This document shows, piece after piece, positions 1-7,038 of a DNA stretch of 17,664 nucleotides; position 1 is the stretch's first letter, and each line of letters opens with the position of its first letter. The stretch spans positions 1 to 17,664 of the forward strand of contig CAMLKN010000017.1 of the NCBI GenBank assembly GCA_946480655.1. The letters run 5' to 3'. The stretch is from an uncultured Devosia sp. (GTDB lineage: Bacteria > Pseudomonadota > Alphaproteobacteria > Rhizobiales > Devosiaceae). A program made the position numbers and the translations under genes. The notes under the pieces were generated by a model. The model made no database searches, was not told the origin of the DNA, and saw only the letters and a list, made by a program, of their open reading frames with translations.

Positions 1-7
1 CCACGCC

Positions 8-2605
8 CTAGAACGGTGCGTCTTCGGCTTTCGTCGCCTTCTTCGCAGCAGGCTTTTTCGCCGGTGCCTTCTTTGCCGCAGGCTTTTTCGTCGCAGCCTT
101 CTTGGCCGGCGCCTTCTTGGATCCCGTGGCCTCGGCCCGCGCCGCAATCAGGGCGATGGCCTGCTCCAGCGTCACATCCTCCGGCTTGAGATCCTTGGGC
201 AGCGTCGCATTGACCTTGCCCTGGTTGACATAGGGCCCGTAGCGCCCGGCGCGCACCGTGATCGGCCCGCCGTCGTGCTCAAAAGTCTGGATCGCCGCGA
301 CCGCAGCCCCGCGCCCCGGACGCCCGCCACCAGCCGCCTTCTGCGCGATGAGATCGACCGCCCGGTTGAGACCGACGGTGAACACCTCTTCCACATCCGG
401 CAGGTTGGCGTATTTGCCATCGTGCAGGAGGAACGGTCCGTAGCGTCCCAGCCCAGCCGAAATCGGCAGCCCGGTTTCCGGATGCAGGCCCACCTCGCGC
501 GGCAGCGACAGCAGTTGCAGCGCCTTTTCCAACGTCAGCGAAGCCGCATCCCACCCCTTGGGCAGCGAACTCCGCTTGGGCTCCTTGCCCTCACCGAGCT
601 GGACGTAAGGTCCGAACCGGCCCGACTTGAGGAACACCTCTTCCCCACTCTCGGGATCGGTGCCGAGCACGCCGTCACCAGCCGCCGCCTCGGACGACTG
701 GCCGGTGGCGGCATCCGAAAGCTGCATCGTGTGCTTGCATTCGGGATAATTCGAGCAGCCGATGAAGGCGCCGAACTTGCCTAGCTTCAGCGACAGGGTG
801 CCGGTGCCGCAGGTCGGACATTTGCGCGGATCGGACCCATCTTCGCGCGCCGGGAAAATGTGGTCCGATAGCATGTCGTTGAGCGCATCGAGCACCTCCG
901 ACACGCGCAGGTCCTTGATCTCCTCGGTTGCGACCGTGAAATCCTTCCAGAAATCGCGCAGCAGCACCTTGTAGTCGAGTTCGCCGGCCGAAACCTGGTC
1001 GAGCTGCTCTTCGAGATGCGCGGTGAACCCGTATTCCACATAGCGCGAGAAGAAGCTCTCGAGGAACGAGGTCACGATGCGGCCGCGGTCCTCCGGATGC
1101 AGCGCCTTGCCCTCGAGCTTGACGTAGTCGCGGTCCTTGAGGGTCGTCAGCGTCGCCGCATAGGTCGATGGACGGCCAATACCCAGCTCTTCCATCTTCT
1201 TGATCAGGCTCGCCTCGGTATAGCGGGCCGGCGGCTGGGTGAAATGCTGCTCGATCTCGACCTTTTTCAGGTCCGGCTTGTCGCCGACCTTGAGCGGTGG
1301 CAGTTCGCGACCCTCTTCGTCTTCTTCACCATCTGTCTTGGCCTCGACACCGTAGAGCGTGAGGAAGCCCGGGAAGGTGACGACCGAGCCGGTGGCCCGC
1401 AGCGTCACTGCGCGGCCCGGCACATTGACGGCGATATCCACGCTGGTCCGATCGATCTCGGCCGAGGCCATCTGGCTGGCGAGGGTCCGCTTCCAGATCA
1501 GGCCATAGAGCTTGGCCTGGTCCGCATCGAGATTGAGGCTTTCCGGCCGCTTGAACATGTCGGTCGGGCGAATGGCTTCGTGCGCTTCCTGTGCGTTCTT
1601 GGCCTTGGTCTGGTAGATGCGCGCCTTTTCCGGCAGGTATTCCTCGCCGAAATATTTCCCGATCACCGACCGGGCCATGGCAATGCCTTCCGGCGCCATC
1701 TGCACCGCGTCGGTACGCATATAGGTGATCAGCCCGTCCTCGTAGAGACGCTGGGCGATCTGCATGGTCCGGTTGGGCGACAGGCCCAGCCGCGATGACG
1801 CATCCTGCTGCAGGCTCGACGTCGTGAACGGCGCGTAAGGGTTGCGCTTGGTCGGCTTCTTTTCGACGTTCGACACGTTGAACTGGCCGGCCTCGATCAG
1901 CTTCTTGAGCGCCGCGGCATCCTCGCCCGTCTTGATGTCGAGCTTGTCGGTCTTCTTGCCATCCACGGCAAACAGTCGCGCGAGAAAGCTCTTGCCACCC
2001 TGCGCAAGCTGCGCTTCGACCGACCAATATTCGTCCGGCCTGAACTTCTCGATCTCGCGTTCGCGGTCAGACACCAGCCGCAGCGCCACCGATTGCACGC
2101 GGCCCGCCGACCGCGAGCCCGGCAGCTTGCGCCACAGGATCGGCGACAGCGTAAAGCCCACGAGATAATCAAGAGCCCTTCGCGCCAGATAGGCATCCAC
2201 CAGCGGCATGTCGATGTCGCGCGGCTTGGCCATGGCCGCGGTCACGGCGTCCTTGGTGATGGCGTTGAACACCACGCGCTGCACCGGCACGTCCTTCTTC
2301 AGCGCCTTCTTGGCGCGCAGGACGTCCAGGATATGCCAGGAAATCGCCTCGCCTTCGCGATCAGGGTCGGTGGCGAGGATCAGTCCGTCGGCCCCCTTGA
2401 GCGCCGAGGCAATGTCGGCAACGCGCTTTTTTGCCGCTGTGTCGACTTCCCAGGACATGGCGAAATCTTCGTCAGGACGCACGGAGCCGTCCTTGGCCGG
2501 CAGGTCGCGGATATGGCCGAAGCTGGCCAGGACCTCATAGTCCTTGCCCAGATATTTGTTGATTGTCTTGGCTTTAGCCGGACTTTCAACGACGACGACC
2601 TTCAT
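8..2605 (-). CDS. topA: DNA topoisomerase I (type IA)
   Basis: Relaxes negatively supercoiled DNA by transient single-strand cleavage. The 865-residue product is full length. The N-terminal TOPRIM domain starts with the VVESPAKAKTI motif and carries the acidic DPDREGE cluster at about residues 80-86. The catalytic tyrosine is in GLITYMRTDA (about Tyr295). A four-cysteine zinc ribbon lies at about residues 596, 599, 617 and 623. It is followed by three related C-terminal repeats, each with a GRFGPY or GRYGP(F/Y) core, and then a Lys/Ala/Pro-rich basic tail (about residues 828-865). The stop lies seven bases from the window edge. The ATG at 2603-2605 gives the canonical MKVVVVESP start. A 10-bp palindrome, CGGATATCCG, sits directly upstream and no strong ribosome binding site is visible. 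The gene reads in the same direction as dprA and plsY but is separated from them by two opposing genes. Confidence 0.97.
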   Translation of the reverse strand: MKVVVVESPAKAKTINKYLGKDYEVLASFGHIRDLPAKDGSVRPDEDFAMSWEVDTAAKKRVADIASALKGADGLILATDPDREGEAISWHILDVLRAKKALKKDVPVQRVVFNAITKDAVTAAMAKPRDIDMPLVDAYLARRALDYLVGFTLSPILWRKLPGSRSAGRVQSVALRLVSDREREIEKFRPDEYWSVEAQLAQGGKSFLARLFAVDGKKTDKLDIKTGEDAAALKKLIEAGQFNVSNVEKKPTKRNPYAPFTTSSLQQDASSRLGLSPNRTMQIAQRLYEDGLITYMRTDAVQMAPEGIAMARSVIGKYFGEEYLPEKARIYQTKAKNAQEAHEAIRPTDMFKRPESLNLDADQAKLYGLIWKRTLASQMASAEIDRTSVDIAVNVPGRAVTLRATGSVVTFPGFLTLYGVEAKTDGEEDEEGRELPPLKVGDKPDLKKVEIEQHFTQPPARYTEASLIKKMEELGIGRPSTYAATLTTLKDRDYVKLEGKALHPEDRGRIVTSFLESFFSRYVEYGFTAHLEEQLDQVSAGELDYKVLLRDFWKDFTVATEEIKDLRVSEVLDALNDMLSDHIFPAREDGSDPRKCPTCGTGTLSLKLGKFGAFIGCSNYPECKHTMQLSDAATGQSSEAAAGDGVLGTDPESGEEVFLKSGRFGPYVQLGEGKEPKRSSLPKGWDAASLTLEKALQLLSLPREVGLHPETGLPISAGLGRYGPFLLHDGKYANLPDVEEVFTVGLNRAVDLIAQKAAGGGRPGRGAAVAAIQTFEHDGGPITVRAGRYGPYVNQGKVNATLPKDLKPEDVTLEQAIALIAARAEATGSKKAPAKKAATKKPAAKKAPAKKPAAKKATKAEDAPF

Positions 2606-2859
2606 TCGGATATCCGTTCCGCAACAGCACTCAAAGAGCGCGCAACATGGTGAAGGCGCCAGCCGGTGTCAACGGGGAGCCCGGCCTGCAGCATTTTCAC
2701 TTCATCGGCAAAATGCGATAGAAGACTTGCGCCGACACTTCCATACATGCTCTTCTTGTGCGGCGCGATCCCGCGCCCACCCCGCCGCCATCGCCGCGCC
2801 CTGCCCGTCGCATCCAGCGATGACGAGCATGCGCCAATGCATCAATGAGGAGGAAGCTC

Positions 2860-3885
2860 ATGCAATACAGAAATCTCGGAAACAGCGGCGCCGTCGTCTC
2901 GCATCTGTGCCTGGGCACCATGACCTTCGGTGCCGAATCCGACGAAGCCACATCCGTCGCGCTCATGAACGACTATGTCGAGGCCGGTGGCAATTTCCTC
3001 GACACGGCGGACGTCTATTCGGCCGGTGTCTCGGAAGAAATCGTCGGCCGCTGGCTCAAGACGCGAAGCCTGCGCGATCTTGTCATCGCCACCAAGGGCC
3101 GCTTTCCCATGGGCAGTGGGCCCAACCACATCGGCCTCTCTCGCAAGCATCTGGCCGAGGCACTGGAGGCCTCGCTGCGCCGCCTGGGTGTCGAGCAGAT
3201 CGACCTCTACCAGATGCACGCCTGGGACGCCCTGACCCCGATCGAGGAAACCCTGCGCTTCCTCGACGATGCCATCAGCGCCGGCAAGATCGCCTATTAC
3301 GGTTTTTCCAACTTCCTCGGCTGGCAACTGACCAAGGCGGTCTGGATTGCCCGGATGCAGGGTTTCGCCCCGCCCGTCACCCTGCAGCCGCAATACAATC
3401 TGCTCGTCCGCGATATCGAGCACGAGATCGTCCCGGCCTGCCAGGATGCCGGCATGGGCCTCTTGCCGTGGTCGCCCCTGGGCGGCGGCTGGCTCTCGGG
3501 CAAATACAAGCGCGACCAGATGCCCACCGGCGCCACGCGCCTGGGCGAAAACCCCAAGCGCGGCATGGAGGCCTTCGAGGCCCGCAACGCCAAGAGCCGG
3601 ACCTGGGACGTCATCGGGGCAGTGGAAGATATCGCCAAGGCCCGCGGCGTCAGCATGGCGCAGGTGGCCCTCGCCTGGACGGCCTCTCAACCCGCCGTCA
3701 CGTCGGTCATTCTGGGCGCCCGGACCCGCGAACAACTCAAGGACAATCTCGGGGCCGCCAATCTGGAACTGAGTGCGGAAGATCTCGCGCGCCTCAACGA
3801 CGTCAGCAAGCCGGACATGGCCGACTATCCCTACGGCACCGGCGGCATCAACCAGCGTCATCGCCGGATCGAAGGCGGACGCTGA
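2860..3885 (+). CDS. Aldo/keto reductase
   Basis: NADPH-dependent oxidoreductase of the aldo/keto reductase superfamily with a TIM-barrel fold; the substrate cannot be told from sequence. Of 341 residues, the catalytic tetrad is visible as Asp48 and Tyr53 (in FLDTADVY), Lys79 (VIATKG) and His120 (LYQMHAWD). Later motifs are GFSNF and WSPLGGGWLSGKY, and a cofactor-binding stretch near SVILGARTREQL. An ATG lies 15 bases upstream in frame. I chose 2860 because a full AGGAGGA ribosome binding site (2848-2854) stands 5 bases before it and overlaps the earlier ATG. The gene is divergent from topA and followed by a strong hairpin before murB. It resembles the YajO/Tas-like branch of bacterial AKRs, but the subfamily is uncertain. 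Confidence 0.93.
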   Translation: MQYRNLGNSGAVVSHLCLGTMTFGAESDEATSVALMNDYVEAGGNFLDTADVYSAGVSEEIVGRWLKTRSLRDLVIATKGRFPMGSGPNHIGLSRKHLAEALEASLRRLGVEQIDLYQMHAWDALTPIEETLRFLDDAISAGKIAYYGFSNFLGWQLTKAVWIARMQGFAPPVTLQPQYNLLVRDIEHEIVPACQDAGMGLLPWSPLGGGWLSGKYKRDQMPTGATRLGENPKRGMEAFEARNAKSRTWDVIGAVEDIAKARGVSMAQVALAWTASQPAVTSVILGARTREQLKDNLGAANLELSAEDLARLNDVSKPDMADYPYGTGGINQRHRRIEGGR

Positions 3886-3897
3886 GGTTCAGCCACT

Positions 3898-3923
3898 CGG
3901 CCCGGCACCATAATGCCGGGCCG
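3898..3923 (+). terminator. Terminator-like hairpin after the aldo/keto reductase gene
   Basis: A perfect 10-bp inverted repeat, CGGCCCGGCA and TGCCGGGCCG, with a 6-base loop (CCATAA), begins 12 bases after the reductase stop. It is followed by a short CATTTCG stretch rather than a long T-run, so it may terminate incompletely. The right arm covers an ATG at 3913 that could extend the murB frame, which argues that murB starts further downstream. Confidence 0.6.
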
Positions 3924-3951
3924 CATTTCGCTTGCCCTGGGGGCGGCAACA

Positions 3952-4989
3952 ATGGTGTCTATGCCACCGATGACAGACCTAGCCGCCGCCCTGATTCCCG
4001 ATCTCGACCTGTCGGTCCGCAATACCCTGGCCCTCAAGGCCCGCTCGCGCTTCGGGCTTGTGATCGACAGTGCCGACATGCTCCCGGCACTCTTCGCCCA
4101 TGCCGCCGGTCAAGCCCTGCCCGTCCGCATACTCGGCGGCGGCAGCAATGTCGTCCTCGCCGAGAACTTTGCCGGGATCACCGCCCTCATCGACCTCAAG
4201 GGCCGCCGCGTGGTCGAACAAACCGCTGATCAGGTCGTGATCGAAGCGGCAGCCGGCGAAACCTGGCACGACCTTGTCGCCTGGACCGTCGATCAGGGTC
4301 TGGGCGGCCTTGAGAACCTCGCCCTCATTCCCGGCACGGTCGGCGCCGCCCCCGTGCAGAACATCGGCGCCTATGGCGCTGAGCTGGCTGATTTCTTCCA
4401 GTCGCTCGATGCCTATGACCGCCAGGCCGGTACCATCGTCAGCGTTGATCGCGTCGCCTGCGCCTTCGCCTATCGCGACAGCGTCTTCAAGCAACATCCC
4501 GACCGCTACGTCGTCCTCTCCGTCCGCCTGGCTTTGCCACGCCAGTGGACCGCCAATCTGCGCTTTGCCGGCCTGACCGATCTCGCGGATGCACCAGGCC
4601 TCTCCCCGCGCATGGTCATGGACCGCGTCGTGGCCCTGCGGACCAGCAAGCTACCCGACTGGCGGGTCAATCCCAATGCCGGCTCCTTCTTCCAGAACCC
4701 GATCCTGCCGCTAGACGCGGCGGTGCCGGTGCTCGCCGAGTTCCCCGAGGCGCCCAATTATCCGCAGGCCAATGGCCTGACCAAGCTCTCGGCCGGCTGG
4801 CTCATCGAGAAAAGCGGTCTCAAGGGCTTCCGCATGGGACCCGTCGGCATGTCCGAACGCCACGCCCTGGTCGTCGTCAACCACGGCGGCGCCACCCAGG
4901 CCGATGTCGCGGCGTTGGCGGCGCACGTCAAGGCAACCGTGCTCAAACGCTTCGGCGTGGCCCTCCACGAAGAGCCGATCTTCTGCTAG
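3952..4989 (+). CDS. murB: UDP-N-acetylenolpyruvoylglucosamine reductase, E. coli-like type I
   Basis: Reduces UDP-GlcNAc-enolpyruvate to UDP-MurNAc with NADPH and FAD in cytoplasmic peptidoglycan precursor synthesis. FAD-binding motifs are ILGGGSNVVL and LENLALIPGTVGAAPVQNIG. AYRDSVFK supplies the conserved arginine. NAGSFFQNP carries the catalytic serine (about Ser245). EEPIF at the C-terminus carries the catalytic glutamate (about Glu341). The PNYPQANGLTKLSAGWLIE block and the overall arrangement match the E. coli type I form, not the shorter type II form usual in alphaproteobacterial dcw clusters. The frame opens at 3913, inside a terminator-like hairpin. I prefer ATG 3952, preceded by GGGGGCGG at 3939-3946 (345 residues). 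ATG 3961 and 3970 remain possible. Another murB may exist in the dcw cluster elsewhere. Confidence 0.93.
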   Translation: MVSMPPMTDLAAALIPDLDLSVRNTLALKARSRFGLVIDSADMLPALFAHAAGQALPVRILGGGSNVVLAENFAGITALIDLKGRRVVEQTADQVVIEAAAGETWHDLVAWTVDQGLGGLENLALIPGTVGAAPVQNIGAYGAELADFFQSLDAYDRQAGTIVSVDRVACAFAYRDSVFKQHPDRYVVLSVRLALPRQWTANLRFAGLTDLADAPGLSPRMVMDRVVALRTSKLPDWRVNPNAGSFFQNPILPLDAAVPVLAEFPEAPNYPQANGLTKLSAGWLIEKSGLKGFRMGPVGMSERHALVVVNHGGATQADVAALAAHVKATVLKRFGVALHEEPIFC

Positions 4990-5022
4990 CTGGAGCCGTG
5001 ACCCTGCCCCAATCACAGTGCC

Positions 5023-5107
5023 GCCCTCGGGCCTGACCCGAGGGCCATTCGCCACGGGCACGCGCCCCGTGTTCGTCGCCAGAGGTCCTCGCGTCAAGCG
5101 CGAGGAC
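5023..5107. repeat. Pair of REP-like palindromic units between convergent murB and dprA
   Basis: Unit 1 has 9-bp arms (5023-5031 and 5037-5045) around a CCTGA loop. Unit 2 has 9-bp arms GTCCTCGCG and CGCGAGGAC (5085-5093 and 5099-5107) around TCAAG. A third small inverted repeat, CACGGG/CCCGTG, lies between them at 5053-5071. The unit 1 stem is identical to that of the element at 16288-16313, and the TCAAG loop recurs in its partner. Lying between two gene 3' ends, the structure could also stop transcription from both sides. Confidence 0.6.
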
Positions 5108-5144
5108 GGTTCCGAGTAGGTTCAAGACCTGCGGCACCCCAACA

Positions 5145-6275
5145 CTACGAATGCCGCAGCGCCACCAATTGCCCGCTCGACCATTCGATCAGCCCGGCAA
5201 TGTCGAGTTCGAGCAGCAGCACCTGCATGACATTGGGCGCAATCGCCGTCTGCGCGATCAATTCGTCCACGCCGACCGGCGTTGAACTGAGCGCCTCCAG
5301 CACCTTGCCCCGATCATCCGCGGCCGGCTCGACTTCATGGCCGATATCCCCATCGGGCAGCCACTCCGGGTCGAACAAGGCGCTGCGCGCCGGATCGGCG
5401 CTGCCGATCACCTCGATGATGTCCTCGGCATTGGTCACCAGCTTGGCGCCCTGCTGAATGAGGAGGTTTCCGCCTTCCGCCCGCGGATCGAGCGGGGAAC
5501 CGGGCACCGCGAAAACGTCGCGATTCTGCTCCAGCGCCAGACGCGCCGTGATCAGCGACCCGCTCCGTTTGGCCGCCTCGACCACCACCACGCCGAGTGA
5601 CAGTCCTGAAACCAGCCGGTTACGCCTTGGGAAGTCACGGGCGCGCGGCTCCCAGCCCAGCGGCATTTCGGTGAGCAGCGCCCCGCCATTATCGAGAATG
5701 TCATGCGCCAGCGGAATATTCTCGTCCGGATAGATGCGATCGAGGCCGCCCGCCAGCACCGCAATCGTGCCCGTGCCAAGGCTCGCACGATGCGCTGCCG
5801 CATCGATTCCCCGCGCCAGCCCGGAAACCACGGTATAGCCGCGCTCGCCAAGATCCCCTGCCAGGAGCCTCGTCATCTTGATGCCGGCGGTGGAGGCATT
5901 GCGTGCCCCCACAATGCCCACCGTCCGCTTCCAGTCCAGCCGGTCCCCGCCGGCCAGGGTGATCAGCGGCGGCGCACCTGCAATATGCAGCAGGTGGGCG
6001 GGATAGTCGGCTTCGCCCTGCGCCACCAGCCGCGCACCGTAGCGGACGAGGCCTGCAACTTCGTCTTCGGCGCGAGCCAGAGTGATCGGCTGCATCGGCC
6101 GGCCGGCCTTGCGACTCAGCGCGGGCAACGCCTCAAGCGCCGCCTCGGCTGAGCCGAACCGGCTCAATAGCTGGCGGAAGGTTACCGGGCCGATATTGTC
6201 CGTGCGAATGAGCCGGAGCCAGGCGAGGCGCTGGGCCGATGTGAGCGTCGTGGTCACCCGGCCCTGCTCCATCAT
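5145..6275 (-). CDS. dprA: DNA-processing protein A (Smf/DprA)
   Basis: Binds incoming single-stranded DNA and loads RecA in natural transformation; it is widely conserved even where competence is unknown. The 376-residue product has an N-terminal helix-hairpin-helix/SAM-like region (about 15-60, with [18 protein letters not shown]). A Rossmann-like DprA domain follows (about 80-290): [68 protein letters not shown] and [20 protein letters not shown]-terminal winged-helix domain spans about 322-376. The start at 6275 overlaps the plsY stop by four bases (ATGA), indicating translational coupling; the frame is open further upstream, but that part lies inside plsY. It ends facing murB. Confidence 0.96.
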   Translation of the reverse strand: MMEQGRVTTTLTSAQRLAWLRLIRTDNIGPVTFRQLLSRFGSAEAALEALPALSRKAGRPMQPITLARAEDEVAGLVRYGARLVAQGEADYPAHLLHIAGAPPLITLAGGDRLDWKRTVGIVGARNASTAGIKMTRLLAGDLGERGYTVVSGLARGIDAAAHRASLGTGTIAVLAGGLDRIYPDENIPLAHDILDNGGALLTEMPLGWEPRARDFPRRNRLVSGLSLGVVVVEAAKRSGSLITARLALEQNRDVFAVPGSPLDPRAEGGNLLIQQGAKLVTNAEDIIEVIGSADPARSALFDPEWLPDGDIGHEVEPAADDRGKVLEALSSTPVGVDELIAQTAIAPNVMQVLLLELDIAGLIEWSSGQLVALRHS

Positions 6276-6880
6276 CCGGCCTTCTTGCTGCCGCCGATGG
6301 TCGGTTCGGTCCCCTTGAGCAGCCGTCCGATATTCTCCCGATGCTGGAAGAACAACAGCAGCGCCAGCCCGGCCACGACCAGGGCCAGCCGCTCTCCCGA
6401 GAACACGTAGGCAAAGATTGGCGCCGTCGCCGCTGCCGTCAGGGCCGCCAGCGAGGAAATCTTGCGCGTGAAGGCGATCAGCAGCCACACAGCGCAGAAG
6501 ATCAGCCCCACCGGCCAGCTCAGCGCCAGCGTCGAGCCGATCATCACCGCGACGCCCTTGCCGCCCTTGAAGTTGAGCCAGACCGGGAAGCAATGCCCGA
6601 GGAAGGCGCCGATCGCCGCCAGCCTTGCTGCGTCCTCGCCCCAGAAATAGCGTGCGAGCAGAATCGGTGCGACCGCCTTGAGCGCGTCGAGCACCAGGGT
6701 GGCTGCGGCCACCTTTTTGTTGCCCGTGCGCAGGACATTGGTTGCCCCGATATTGCCCGAGCCGATCTTGCGGATATCGCCCAGGCCTGCAGCCTGGGTC
6801 AGGATGAGGCCGAAGGGGATCGAACCCGAGAGGTAACCGAGCACCAGGGCAAGGATCAGGGTGACAATTTCGGCTGGCAT
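6272..6880 (-). CDS. plsY: Acyl-phosphate glycerol-3-phosphate acyltransferase
   Basis: Integral membrane enzyme that transfers an acyl group from acyl-phosphate to glycerol-3-phosphate, making lysophosphatidic acid in the first step of phospholipid synthesis. The 202-residue product shows the family motifs in order: [13 protein letters not shown] (motif 1), [16 protein letters not shown] with the following LDALKA, and [17 protein letters not shown]. Four to five hydrophobic segments span the rest. The frame is open upstream to 7000, but ATG 6880 matches the family N-terminus and has a G-rich ribosome binding site (GAGGGGG) a few bases upstream. It overlaps dprA by four bases. A weak minus-strand promoter is possible (TTGTTA at 6940-6935, TATCCC at 6916-6911, spacer 18). 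Confidence 0.96.
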   Translation of the reverse strand: MPAEIVTLILALVLGYLSGSIPFGLILTQAAGLGDIRKIGSGNIGATNVLRTGNKKVAAATLVLDALKAVAPILLARYFWGEDAARLAAIGAFLGHCFPVWLNFKGGKGVAVMIGSTLALSWPVGLIFCAVWLLIAFTRKISSLAALTAAATAPIFAYVFSGERLALVVAGLALLLFFQHRENIGRLLKGTEPTIGGSKKAG

Positions 6881-6981
6881 GCAGGCCCCCTCAACTTCTT
6901 GTTGCGCCAAGGGATAGCCTCTCGGCACGTCCGCTAACAAGGGGGCGGCACCGATTGCACACCGCCCTTTCGTCCGGCCGG

Positions 6982-7010
6982 TTTGGCAAACCCCGGCCAA
7001 TCCCCTACAT
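6982..7010 (+). promoter_or_regulatory. Candidate housekeeping promoter for rnr
   Basis: TTTGGC (6982-6987), a 17-base spacer and CTACAT (7005-7010) resemble the alphaproteobacterial housekeeping pattern CTTGAC-N17-CTATAT, with 4 of 6 and 5 of 6 matches. A start near 7017 would leave a leader of about 20 bases before the rnr ATG. This is pattern matching only. Confidence 0.4.
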
Positions 7011-7038
7011 AGGGAGCGACTATTCAGAACGCGATTTC

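Noticed and set aside
20..120. Degenerate tandem repeat at the 3' end of topA
   Set aside because: Explained by the Lys/Ala/Pro-rich tail of topoisomerase I, common in this family; not an independent repeat element.
2842..3861. Long open frame of about 339 codons on the strand opposite the aldo/keto reductase
   Set aside because: Its translation shows no family motifs; the plus strand has the full catalytic tetrad and a strong ribosome binding site. It is a by-product of GC-rich codon use.
2544..4229. Open frame of about 561 codons running through the topA-reductase-murB region
   Set aside because: Arg/Pro/His-rich composition typical of a shifted GC-rich frame, and it crosses three real genes and a terminator-like hairpin.
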